This document shows positions 21,901 to 33,500 of a DNA stretch of 64,000 nucleotides, in pieces (position 1 is the first letter of the stretch; the number at the start of each line of letters is the position of its first letter). The notes beneath the pieces are model-generated. The model saw only the letters and a list, made by a program, of their open reading frames with translations, was not told where the DNA came from and did no database searches. The position numbers and the translations under genes are program-made. Origin of the DNA: Pohlia nutans (Eukaryota; Streptophyta; Bryopsida; Bryales; Mniaceae); contig CM040099.1 in the NCBI GenBank assembly GCA_022496805.1, forward strand, positions 1,490,501 to 1,554,500. Reading direction: 5' to 3'.

Positions 21901-22446
21901 CCCCTAAGCTCCCGAGCGACCATTTTCTGGTCGCTGCCCGGAAAAACCGGGCTGCCCGGAACTAAAAAATATTTTTTTGAAAAAATAAAAAATATTTTAA
22001 AATACTACATCAAGTCTACTTTCCAACCCAATTTGAATTATGGCAATCCGAGTTAAACTTCACCCGGGAGAATTTTTCAAAGTAGATCACCTCAACATTG
22101 TCTTAGTGTTACAAAATTTGCTATTTGGGGAAAGTAATGATGATTCCTCCATTGTTTCTCTTGCTTTTTTGAAGTTTACGATAGATAGCCCAACTTTAAC
22201 CAATCGTACTTAATTTTGAACTCTAAAATTGAAAATTATAATTTATACAAATTTTCGAAGGTTAATGCTTTTAAATTCATTAAAAAATGATCTAGAGATT
22301 ATTTAGGAAGTTTGACCGTACGGATAATTTGTAAAGATGATACTCTACATTTTGTCTATTGAACCAACCTTCATCAAACATATGGAAGGCACATATTATA
22401 ACACATCTATGTTTTGTCCAATACCCCTCGGGCTTTTAGGGGTTAA
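21897..22446. mobile_element. TTAA element family C, abutting copy
   Basis: Shares the TTAA at 21897-21900 with its neighbour. Left CCCCTAAGCTCCCGAGCGAC, with the subterminal hairpin GCGACCATTTTCTGGTCGC; right CTCGGGCTTTTAGGGG. Confidence 0.87.
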
Positions 22447-22606
22447 GACACCTCTATTAAACCATGATAAAACTTATGTGGACAACTTCACCACTATTAA
22501 AGCACAATGATATGAACAAATCATAATGAATTACAAGATGAGAGTATTAACCCTTTGACACACTTGTATTCATATAATGGATGACAAAAAAATTGTAACC
22601 TTTCTC

Positions 22607-23180
22607 TTAACCCCTAAATGTTCTCATCCTTTTCAAATTTGGCAGTTTTCCAAAGATGCATTATAAAATGCAACTAAGAGGGATATTTTCAAGTTGATGA
22701 ATGAATAAAAGTTGTACATTATGTATTTTAGATTCTATTTATACGGTTAGATTTGCGATTGCTATCACCAATATCTGTGTATTAAATTTCAAACGTAAAA
22801 TTTAACACTCTTTTGTAATATGATTACAAATAAGATATTGACGATCTAATAATGAATTTTTTTGTGATTGGTTGAGATGTAATACTCTAAGTGTAGTGAT
22901 TTTTGGAGATTTTGGTTGCTTAGTTTTAGTAGTTGACTTTTTCAAGAGCACTTTTAGACTAAAATCTTTGAAATTTTGGATGGAACTCTACAACATGAAA
23001 CGAAGCATAAAAATTCCGCAAATCATCCCCTTTCGAATCGGATCACACATGCACGGAGCTAACTTCCCATAAAAGTTTCAATTAAAAATCCACACTGCCA
23101 AAAGTGCATGATGGATGAGAGAACGGACTTCAAATCCGTACATCATGCAAAATATGCATGGTTGGGCGGTTAGGGGTTAA
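22607..23180. mobile_element. TTAA element, ~575-bp family E
   Basis: TTAA ends; interior CTATCACCAATATCTGTGTA and AATACTCTAAGTGTAGTGAT is shared with 41096-42116, 52982-53559 and 63637-64000. Confidence 0.85.
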
Positions 23181-23991
23181 GTACTTCTTGTATAGTTTTT
23201 CATCCATCCAAAATTCTCTTGATTCTTGTGCTAATTAACTATTATTTGAATAGTATGAATTTTCAAAATAGATACTATGATTTTTTGAAAAACAACACAA
23301 TTTCTTTATGTCAAGTTTCATTCTTAGTTCAAAAAGTAAGACCTTAAACATGATTTTCCAAAATAAGTAGAACTAAATATTGGAAACCATACCATCTTGT
23401 AGTGCATATTATTCCAATTCATTACAATATTTTTAAATTACTGTGTGATTTGAGATTTTTAATTGAATTTCAAGAGAACACCTTGCAAAAATATTTAACA
23501 TTAATTAATAAAAAATATGATGAATCCAATCATATAGATGTGATCTTCACATTAATATTTTCAACTTTTTTTTTACATCAACTCCATTTTTGATATTCAT
23601 TAGACATTTTATAACAAATCTCTAAATACAATGTTGAATAGGGATGTTAAAAGTTTGAAATGTAAGTTTAATGAATTTTCAAAGTTTTTCTTGTAAATTC
23701 ATTTTTAAAATATTTAGGAATTTATTTTAAATTCAACCATACATTTAGATGTCTTTTAGTAATGATGTCTTTTATATATATATATATAGTCTTTAGAGTT
23801 GAAGCTCAAAAAAGTTAAAGAAGCCTCATTTTATAATACATTTAGGTATTTTTTAAAACCTCTAAGCATTTAGGGATTAACACCAAGTGAGAACAATCAT
23901 TCTTTAACATACAAAAAGTGCAAATTTTAAACATGAATCTTGTTGGGTTGATCTAGGATGTGATCACTTTATCGCTTGCCATTAACTCCTA
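23181..23991. other. AT-rich intergenic sequence
   Basis: No gene. A (TA)n run lies at 23775-23787. A probable decayed TTAA-element right end (GCATTTAGGGATTAA) is near 23866-23880. Confidence 0.35.
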
Positions 23992-24169
23992 AAGGACCAA
24001 GGGCTTCTGGTTTAAAAATGACAATTTCAATTGTTCATGTTGTAAAAAATATACTTTAGATAGGGTCAAATTTTAATTATTTCATCAAAATTAGTGAAGA
24101 ACATTGCATGTATTGGTTTGAATATAATTAAGGAAGCCTATTTCAGGCTTATTGATCGTTTAGGGTTAA
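23992..24169. mobile_element. TTAA element family A, internally shortened
   Basis: Left TTAACTCCTAAAGGACCAAG, right GATCGTTTAGGGTTAA. Confidence 0.8.
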
Positions 24170-25367
24170 GTATCTATAGCCAATATGCACCCTCTAAGTA
24201 ATTTGAAAAACTCCTGAAGTCGTGTTTCATAAATCCAAAAGCCATCACAATGTTGGCCAATACTGAGCAATCAACACAAAACAACTTTATGTTTGAGAAT
24301 TGACCTCATTGTTATTGAATGTAGGTGAAATTATATTTTAGTCGTCGGTTTTAAAGAACTTCTCACTTAAATTTTTTTCATACATTTAATTTTGAGATTT
24401 TTTTTTTTAATAAGTACCATTCTACAGTCATTCTATGAAAAAATCGTCTTGGTGAAACTTCAACATCTTCCATGGTAAAAAAACTTGTTTTGTCCGTGAT
24501 GGATACTTCTATCAACGTTTAAGCATCAGCATCCACACTACAGTTACATAGTCAGACCTCATCAATTTCTCACGTTTTAAAATATATTATATTTTCACGT
24601 ACTTTGTTCATATGAGTTATTGTTAAACTTATTTACTTTGATTTTTTGATAATTATGTAAATAAAAATGAATTTCATAAGACTTTTCAGTTTTCACAAGT
24701 CCTTTTCTTCTAAAAATCACGCTTAGGGCTTAACCCTTTATTTTTAAAGTATGTGCCTGAAACGAAGCCCCACATTTCATCTGAACTTCAAACACTGATG
24801 CTTGGTTTGGAATAACGTAACTATATCTAAAAGCAACCATTTCCTAAAAACGTCCATAGCACAATCTTCCATAATAAGTAGATTTTGACACCCTATTGTT
24901 GATGAGAATGTGCACAATCTAAACATCAGAGTTTAGGATCGCTTTAAGGTCAACCCATAATCAGGACTTTGAAAATTTATAACTTATTCATACGGTGTCC
25001 AAATAATGCATATTAAAGTGCATTGGAATCCACTTGAACTTGCAATTATGACCCACTGAAAATATTTTTCTGTTTTTACATATGATTTCACGTATATACT
25101 TAAACATATAGGTTGCACAAACATGCCTCCGATAGGTTGCAATTTGGGGATTGAGTTGGTGGGCTCCGTGAGGAGCATTCCAAAAAAAGGGGTATGCCGG
25201 TGAGTGTACCCAGCGCACGGTATTCTTTAGTAAAAGGCGAAAGAATAGTTCGCTCTGTGCTGAACATCCGACTGTGTACGTTTCCCTTCACAGCGGCCGG
25301 TACTTGTACACACGCGAGGGCAGTGGCGCCGGCAAACGATATGGGACAACTAGTATCAGGATGCTTG
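24170..25367. other. Intergenic sequence 3' of the Dabb gene
   Basis: No gene recognised. 24960-25040 (GAAAATTTATAACTTATTCA, TCCAAATAATGCAT) resembles 19985-20060 in the glyoxalase intron, so a dispersed repeat is likely. Confidence 0.3.
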
Positions 25368-28300
25368 CTACCCAAGAGCATGGAAATCTGCCAAGAGGAG
25401 AGACCCTGCAATGGGGCGAAGCTTGGTGTCTTGCCAGGCAATGTGCTCCACACTGGCAAACACTTCCTCCTCGTCCTCTGTGCTCGGAAACAGCTCCAGG
25501 ATGCCGTAATTGAAGCCCTTGGCTCTCTCGGATGGGAAGATCGTGCCCGCACTCACCTGCCCGATTGTCGGGCACCTGCACACAAATGTGCATCAATATA
25601 CACATCCAACAAATTAACCCTCAAACGACAATGCATGCTCCATGGGCTTGGTTATATTTTGGAAGAATCTTGTTCATAACTTCTACTCCATTGCACCCAA
25701 TGGGGTTTTTAAAATGCCAAACCCAGCACCTTAGAGAGATCTATACTTCTTTAGAATAGAGCCAAAGTAAATTAAAAACAGAATCATGCTTCAAATGGAA
25801 TTTAAAAGAGATTTGGGTGTGGTATCAAGAAAGCATATGTCGTTTAAGGGTTAATGCAACACCTAGGTGAGAAGGAATTCAAGGAGTCCAAACATTTCAT
25901 TATTCTCGGGCAAAATTCCAAAGCAATAAAAGGCCATGACAATAGGTGGTGTTAAAGTTTTGCAACTTCTGTCCCACAAGAGGAAGCAATTTGGAAACGA
26001 CTCAAACCTCGTAAACCACTTACGCTACTGCATGTTGATTTTAAAATCGTGTTGGAGAATGCTCAATCACAGGTTTTGCTTGGTGATGAGTAAGAGGATA
26101 ATTTGGGTCTAAATTCTTGTGATTGTAATTTTGTTTACGAAAGTTATGATTCTTGATGAATTTTGGGGTTTGGAATTCGCCGATACTTCATCGTTTTCAA
26201 TGTGTTTCGGAAATTCTCAACATTTCATCCTTGAGTTTTTATGATTTGAAAGTCAATGGCCTGAATGCTCCACGAATTTTGTAACCCTAAAATTCACCCT
26301 GCAGTAAGCCATTGATTGAGAATGATGAAATGTTTGAAACCCTAAAATTCACCCTGCAGTAGGCCATAGATTGAAAATGATGAAATGTTTGAAACCCTAA
26401 AATTCACCCCTGCAATAGGCCATAGATTGAGAATGATGAAATGTTTGAAACCCTAAAATTCACCCTGCAGTAGGCCATTAATCGAGAATGATGAAATGCT
26501 TGAAACCCTAAAATCAACCCCTGCAGTAGGCCATTGATTGAGAATGATAAAATGCTTGAAGCCCTAAAATTCACCCCTGCAGTACGCCATCGATTGAGAA
26601 CGATGAAATATTTGAAACCCTAAAACTCACCCTGCAGAAGGCCATAGATAGAGAATGATGAAATGTTCGCAGCAGATGCAACGTTGAATTTTAGGGTTTC
26701 AGACAATTCGCCTATTGAATGTCACAAGGAACCCTGACCATATTACTAGGCAGTAAAGGGTACAAGAATGATGGTGAATTCTTGGTAATCACTTGCTAAA
26801 TTAAACAACCACTTGAAAAACTTGCTAAACTTGCTAAACTTGCTATAAGCAACAGTTTGGCAGTAATGTTTACTTCCTAGTGAATTGGACAAAGTTCCTT
26901 GTGTGTTGTGATGGAATTGAGAGAGGAGAATTGATTGATAGAGTACTTGAAAGGGAGGCGAGGGATGGACTCTTCCAAGAAGCGCAGGTCCGCCGGCGAG
27001 GTCCCGTCCTTGATTTTCACGAGCGTGACGCGCTTGGCCATGATGGAGTCCAGGACCGGACCGCACGGCCGGCACTCCCAATCCGCGGTGATGCTGTCCT
27101 CCGTCAAGGGCCGCATGAATTTCTTCACCACGGCCGCGTGGTCCGGCGACGCCGTGAACGCTCCCAACGCTTTCTTGTCTCGGAATCGCCCGTGCAATAC
27201 GTGCGTGTAATCGCCTCCCTGAACCTGCCCTCGCTTGCATTCAATCACACAAAATGCAACATTAGAAAAACCATATGATCAATATTAACTAAGGTTGATT
27301 GCCCTATTACCAACCACTTAAGCAATCTGACCTATATTTGGCAGTGGTAAATCTGGAAAAAAATTATGACCGCGTTCGAAATAGGATTTCATAAGGATTG
27401 CAAAAAATTGCAACTTGTAATTTGCATTTCTCAATTTTATACAAAATTCCAAAGTGCAAAGTAACCTGTGACCCAAAACCGATCACATGCTCTAATGTAA
27501 AAATGAGGTACATCTTCCCTTTCAAAATCTAGAAATTGGACCTCATCAGTTTTGGGGCAATGGTTGGTAATAGGACAACCAACCGTACTAAAGGACCAAG
27601 AAGCCTGAATGTTTTTATGACAACAGATGCACTGTTCCTCACTGATTCCAGTGACATCAGAAAAGTTGGGCCAGACTATTTTGGTGCCATTTTGACACTA
27701 AAAGCTACATACATGTCATTTTGGTGTCAATTTATCCATACTAGGTTGGTATGGAGGTTGACACCAAATTATCTTAATTGCATTTTGATGCACTATCATG
27801 GCACCATGTTCACATGATTTGAAGTTCGTGATGAATATGAAATTTAGTCTCATCTGAATTATATTTTTCACAATATGATCAATTGAATTTGTCATTTTAA
27901 AATCATGAATCCTTGGTCCTTTCGGGGTTAAAGACTCTATGATCGATGTGAGAAGCTCGTAAAAATGGCCTTGCAACACATGCGTGTAATCGCCTCCCTG
28001 AACCTACCCTCGCTTGCATTGAATCACACAAAATGCAACATTAGGAAGATCATATGATCAATATTAACCCTAAAGGACCAAGAAGCTTGAATGTTTTTAT
28101 CAGCAGTTTTGAGTGTGTTCTATTTGGACTTCCTTTCGTTCAAATTTGTTTAAAGGACCAAGAAGCCTGAATGTTTTTATCGGTAGTTTTGAGTATGTTC
28201 TATGTGGACTTCCTTTCGTTCAAATTTGTTTGATTTTTTACGACGTATGCATTGTTCTTCATTGATTCCAGTGATATGAAATTCAGTCTCATCTGAATTA

Positions 28301-28779
28301 TATTTTTCATGATATGATCAATTGAATTTGTTATTTTAAAACCATTTCTGTCTATGTGTTATGCATCTTGTGTGCTACAACTGAACATGTCAAAAATTTG
28401 GATCAAATATTGTAATTTATCAAGTTTTCATGAGATTTCTTTAAAAAAAATAAACCAAAACTATGTAACATTAGTGGAGGGTACTGGACATGCGCACCGA
28501 GAGTGTTGTCCCTGCAGTGAGTTCCTGCACTCCGTCCAGCTTGCGGAGCAAATGTAAAGCATCCAACAAGGCGGCCACCTCGTTGGGTTTGGCATTGTCC
28601 TTCACCTTGAACATGACCACGCGCTCCACCACGGCGGCTTTGAATCCCGGCGCCGTGGCTTTGAACGCTGCGATGGACGCTTTGCGGCTCGGAGAGGCTT
28701 TGGCAGCCGTCAGGGAGTCTCGTCACGTGCGGAGAGCCACGTCCACCACTGATGATGGCCGTCGCAAGCGCCAATCCAT
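25368..28779 (-). CDS. Stress-responsive A/B barrel (Dabb) protein, two tandem domains; 5' end disturbed
   Basis: Three exons: open frame 28722-28498, then 27224-26947 and 25575-25368, joining in phase to 236 residues. Domain 1 starts at VVERVVMFKVKDNAKPNEVA and continues through DYTHVLHGRFRDKKAL and HAAVVKKFMRPL. Domain 2 starts near AKRVTLVKIKDG and ends LRPIAGSLLLADFHALG. This matches plant Dabb proteins with two ferredoxin-like halves (UP3-like), induced by salt or related stress. Their biochemical role is unknown. Upstream, the ATG at 28779 is in the same frame but meets TGA at 28725-28723. Another frame reads MALATAIISGG from a TTG at 28774, resembling a transit peptide, but would need a frameshift. 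Either an upstream exon is missing, the assembly has an indel, or the allele is broken. The intron before the last exon contains a 55-bp minisatellite. Confidence 0.75.
25613..25854. mobile_element. TTAA element, diverged
   Basis: TTAACCCTCAAACGACAATG at the left and GTCGTTTAAGGGTTAA at the right. In the Dabb intron, 38 bp upstream of the last exon's acceptor. Confidence 0.75.
26283..26667. repeat. 55-bp minisatellite, about 7 copies
   Basis: Each unit contains GAAACCCTAAAATTCACCC and GAGAATGATGAAATG with few differences. In the Dabb intron. The embedded AAACCCTAAA matches the plant telomere repeat only once per unit. Confidence 0.88.
27192..28067. repeat. Duplicated segment covering the Dabb exon 2 splice acceptor
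   Basis: 27192-27288 and 27971-28067 are near-identical direct repeats containing GTAATCGCCTCCCTGAACCT and the intron side CACACAAAATGCAACATTAG. The second copy lies inside intron 1 and keeps an AG acceptor context. Confidence 0.88.
27586..27931. mobile_element. TTAA element family A carrying a second repeat
   Basis: Ends ACTAAAGGACCAAGAAGCC and CTTGGTCCTTTCGGGGTTAA. A ~178-bp insert at 27651-27829 matches 46738-46916 (CATCAGAAAAGTTGGG, GGCACCATGTTCACATG). Confidence 0.8.
28064..28345. mobile_element. TTAA element family A with duplicated left part
   Basis: TTAACCCTAAAGGACCAAGA begins the element; the first ~90 bp recur at 28151 (TAAAGGACCAAGAAGCCTGA). No right end. Confidence 0.75.
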
Positions 28780-28799
28780 TTGAGGCGATTTGGAAATGA

Positions 28800-30521
28800 G
28801 ACTCAAATTAATCTCACGACTGGGGCTACTACTTTTGCATGTGAATGTTGGTTTTAGAAGAATCACATTCAACTTGATTTACAAATTAAAATTGACATCT
28901 CGCATCCCAATCTCAACCATCTCGCATCACAATCTTAGACTCTGACACCCCTTATCCTTTTCTTCATAAAAACTGTAATGGGGTGATGGAGTATGAGATT
29001 GCGATGCAAGAGTGTCATCGTGTCAAAGTGCAGGAATTTGCCCCAACTTTTGCGTGCGCTTTTTCAAAATGAGCTTTCAAGCAACATAGCCCTTACCTCT
29101 TTGAAGGGCGGTGGTAGAACTATGCAATTTCAATTTGCGAGAGGAAGGTAATTGTTTTGGTGAGAGCCTTGCGAATATGAGCGTGGATTGTAGGAAGCAA
29201 CACTTAGGAGAGTCTTACTTCAAACGCTCTTGCTTTCATACCCCCTAATCACTATCAAATAATTTTTTTAGGTCTCAAATTGGAAACTTCCTTTCATATA
29301 CCCTTGACAGATTGGAGAAGATTGCCTCCATCACATAAACATTGCACTAAACCGTTTGTCTTCGTGAGAGTTTTGAAGAGACTTAACAAATAGGGTTGTC
29401 AAAATGTTTAATCATCTTAAGAAGATTTATGTAGAGGTCTTTCTATAGTCGCATTGATCATATATTCTTTAAATGTATTGTTGTGATGACCATGTGAGCT
29501 TCTTATGGTCTTAGTGATCATGTGATTTTTATTGTCACAACGATGATATGAATTTTTTTTAGTTACGACAATCATATGATCTTCCTATGGTCACAATGAT
29601 CAACTTTTCTATGATACACGCTTCATGACAAATGAGCAACCACAAGTATGTGGACTTAAATATGTCTTTGTAGACATATTGGTGTCAAGTTAATTTGTAG
29701 TGGGATTGCGAAGGTGATCTTTCAAGAATGTTATGGCTAACCTAATGAATAGTAGTTTTATGTATTACGCAAAACTATAGATTATCAATACCTACAATGT
29801 TGCGATGTACACAACATCTCTAAACTCCCCAACTATTGGTATTGAACATGTATTCACTAGTTTTTATGAGTAACACATAATTTCTCTTATTATGAAGTTC
29901 AATGTTATTGAATATTTTTGTAAGAAAATATTTTTAAAAATTCATTAAAACACATTATCATTTATAAAAGATACCAAAAAGTGCAATTATTGTGGGTCCA
30001 AAAATACCATACCACAACTGTATGGTAGATTACAAAATCTTCAAATCATGAATTCTATAAACAGTTCTTTATGTGGATTATGATGTGTTACAAGGTAACT
30101 TCATAGTTAAACTCATCATTCTTTTTAGTATACAATCAACTATTTGAGCTACAACATTGTGGTGGCATATTAGAATTGCTGCAGTCCCTTCAAAGATTAT
30201 AGTCCCCAAAATTCTATGGCTTACATTAGTTCCATCAATTTAGGGACAACATTATTTAAGACGAACAACAATAAATAGAATGAAGAGTGCCCACAGAAAT
30301 TGCAAGCGTTGTGTACCCAAGCTAGATTTTAGTGGTTGACTGATAGTCGTCGAGAAAGAACTGATGGGAGAATTTGGCAAAAGAAGGATTGAAACGCAGA
30401 GCAATTTCGAAGTAATTGTGAGCATCCCAAAATTCTTCAGAACGGGACTGTTGTACTTGATCTTTATCTTCCAGTTACGTGCAAAGCTTGGGTATATTGG
30501 AAGCAATTTAAAGTTCATATG
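28800..30521. other. Intergenic region between PKG and Dabb genes
   Basis: No gene recognised. It contains the PKG 3' flank and the Dabb 5' flank. 29440-29600 is a loose set of GTCACAATGATCATATGA-type variants. Otherwise AT-rich. Confidence 0.3.
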
Positions 30522-33500
30522 TCAAAATACATCATCCCAATTGGTTGGGTTGGCAGGTACAGGTTCAGGTTTTTCAGATTGGTCGTCAGGTATACACAAA
30601 CTCTTGTAGTCTGCAATTTTAGGGGGCACCATCTGCAAAAAAAAATACACTTGAGATCAGGGCTTGTTAACCACTTACACTCAACCCTCTCTAATTGCAC
30701 TGCCTCAGGGACATATGGGCTTTCTAAATGCACTTTGATATGTGGAAGTTGTCCAATCAGATTTAAACAACATGAGAGATTCTTGAGATACACGCAAAAT
30801 GTGCAATTAGAGAAGGTTGAGTGTAGTGCTTGACGTAAAAATAGAAAGCCTACTTTAAGCGAACAACAAATTACAGTAACTTTCAAAATATATTTATGTA
30901 TTTTCAAAAAAATGCAAAACATGGTTCTTTTTATTGGTATATTTTGCTATCTTCTTTGAAGCTTCCAAACTTATTCATTCTCAACTCCTAAAGATATGCA
31001 AGCGGCCACTTTTTACCATTTAGACACTTACGGACTGATAAAGGAGACAGGCCCTGAAAAGAAGAAGTGAGTGAGAATCCTCACTACAAGGGAAGATTGC
31101 TTACAGGGGCCTCTTCCCTTTGGCGGATGAGAAGCTGGAAATTGATCTCCTTTGTGAAGAAAGGATGCTCTTTGATTTCAGCAACGCCAGACTTATGGTT
31201 CCCAAGACGAGTCTCAGGGTTGGGATCAAGCAACTTCCGGACGATGTCAATAGCGTTGGCACTCATGTAAGGAGGGAACTTCATCTTGCCTTCAACAACC
31301 TTCTGAAACACAACCTACAAGCCAAAAAAAGCAACTGAAGAGGAAATTAAACACCAACTTCGGTCCAAACTAAAGGTAGCAATATCTACGAGGGATGTAA
31401 CTTTCTAAGTCAAGGTTCACGAATCTTTTTAATTAGAGGCTTCATGTAACTCGAAAAGTGAGCACCAAAATTGTCAAAGTTCTTAGGAAAATAACGAAAG
31501 CATCCGTCGGCAAGTGACGGTGGAGGAAGTTTGATATATGTTCTAGCTCTTTGAATCTTGGATACAACTCTACCATAGCTAAGTTTGAAGAATAGAGTAC
31601 CTGAGGTGGGTCGTTTCCATTATTGAAGGGGCTGGTGTTTGTGATCATTTCAAAGATCATGCATCCGAGAGCCCAATAGTCCACACCCTTGCCATGCCCC
31701 TGCCTTTTGATGATCTCAGGAGCCATGTAATCAGGCGTCCCACACATGGAATACGTCCGGCGATTATAAAGACGTTTTGCAAAACCCATGTCAATCAGCT
31801 TGGGATACCCATTTTCCGCAATCAAAGTGTTTTCAGGTTTAAGATCTCGATAAGCTATTCCTTTTCCGTGCATATACTCTAGCCTGCACTCAAATCCAGT
31901 GCTTGATTATATCAGTCGGCTTGCTGAAGAGAAAAGGTAATTAATTAGCATTCTAATCGACTTCAACGTGCGGAAAAAAAATTCAGGTGAACATTTCAAA
32001 GTACTTTTTACATTTTCTCATGAATCGACAGCGAAAATGGAAAAAATTCAAAAAATCTTACGCAAGCAAGACACCCCCAGCATAAAAAGCAGCCTCCCAT
32101 TCTTGTAATCGCCCAACACGTTGCAAGAACAAAAACAACTCCCTACCAGGAGTCAACTCTTCCAACAGATAAACCTGTGTCAATCCATATCTCAGGAAAA
32201 ATATTAGCAGAGAATGCGCCCCAATTACACTCAGACCACTTTAATATGGCCTCTGAAACGACATTCTGGAATATCCATGGGACCCTGGCTGTCAGATTAA
32301 AGAGGTCAGGCTATGCCATGACATGACAAGTTCCAAATATAAGCTCAATATGAGAGCCACTTTAGATCGTATAGGTCAAAGCAACAAGCTTCAGATAACA
32401 AGCTTAAAATTTGAACCAACATCATGTGCATCTAGGGATGAGATAACAAACTTAAGATAATCCATTACATTTATGACACCTTATGACACATTTGAGGCAA
32501 CAAGTGTTCAACCCACCTCAAAGAGGTAGCTTGAAAGCTTGTTATCTCAAATGTTATTAGCATGTCACAAGGAACCATGTAAGTACAACTTCTTCATGTC
32601 CATTCTTGTTATTTGGACTAGTGTAAACTCAACGTTGAACCAAAAAAAGTAAAACAAAATGAAATTTGATTTTTTTGCCCAATCAAGGTGTGGGATTTCT
32701 TATTATCTCAAGCTCGTTGCTTCATTCTGTGCAATCTAAAGTGGCCCTGAGTGTTCTTGGTCATAGGTAGACTTGGTTAGGATGATGGTCTTATGATGAT
32801 CTTACATGTGTTTGGTCTTTGTATGTCCGTATCAGCCTATTGATGAAAGGGTGATCGAGCTCTGCCATATACATCTTCTCATTTCGCAAATGTTCTTCTT
32901 CGTTCATGCGCACAACCTGCAACCTTTCAAGCATCGAATTCAGATGCAGATCAAACAGAAGTACAGAAATCACACTCCGCTTGAATTTAGTCTTTCCCAA
33001 AGCTGTGTTCATTCACTCGAATAAAAGGTTTGGGTAGTTAACCAAATCAAAAGCACATCATACTCTCAAAAGTAATCACCTTGGCTTTACTGACGCACTT
33101 AAGAGCATAGTGCTCTTTTGTTTTCCGACTATACACCAATTTCACCTTACCGAACAAGCCTGCAAAATGTCATCCAAGGGTAGTTCTTCTCACTTTCAGA
33201 CAATCCTTGTGTAAACGAAGTTTTCATGATTCAGAAAAATCACACGCGAGATTACAATTCCACGTATAGCATGACCCTATGTCCAATTTTCTTAATTATT
33301 TGGCAGACAACTTTGAAGATGATTGTAAGGTGGGCTGCTAATAACCAGTTCCCAGGAGTCCAATCTCTTGGAGCTCAGCAAAAGCTATGCTCTTAACAAG
33401 ACCCCGCTTCTCAGCTTCACGCCTTCTGATCTCATTCAGTTCTTGTAGTGACCCCAATTGTGCCTCTACAACTGCCCTATCCAAGTAGAAGAGTTCGGCA

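Noticed and set aside
21893..21904. CCCTAAA/TTTAGGG words at many TTAA element ends as interstitial telomere repeats
   Set aside because: They occur once per end, followed by family-specific sequence and TTAA, not in tandem arrays.
25194..25679. 161-codon plus-strand frame
   Set aside because: Antisense to the Dabb last exon, which is the conserved reading.
26283..26667. CRISPR-like array (regular 55-bp repeats)
   Set aside because: Units are continuous repeats without unique spacers, in a eukaryotic intron.
28490..28783. 97-codon plus-strand frame
   Set aside because: Antisense to Dabb exon 1; the minus strand carries the recognisable domain.
31090..31105. PKG C-terminus ending EEAPVSNLPL at an in-frame TAG
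   Set aside because: A donor after the Pro codon joins in phase to an exon at 30632-30522 that looks like a PKG tail; the short form would be intron retention.
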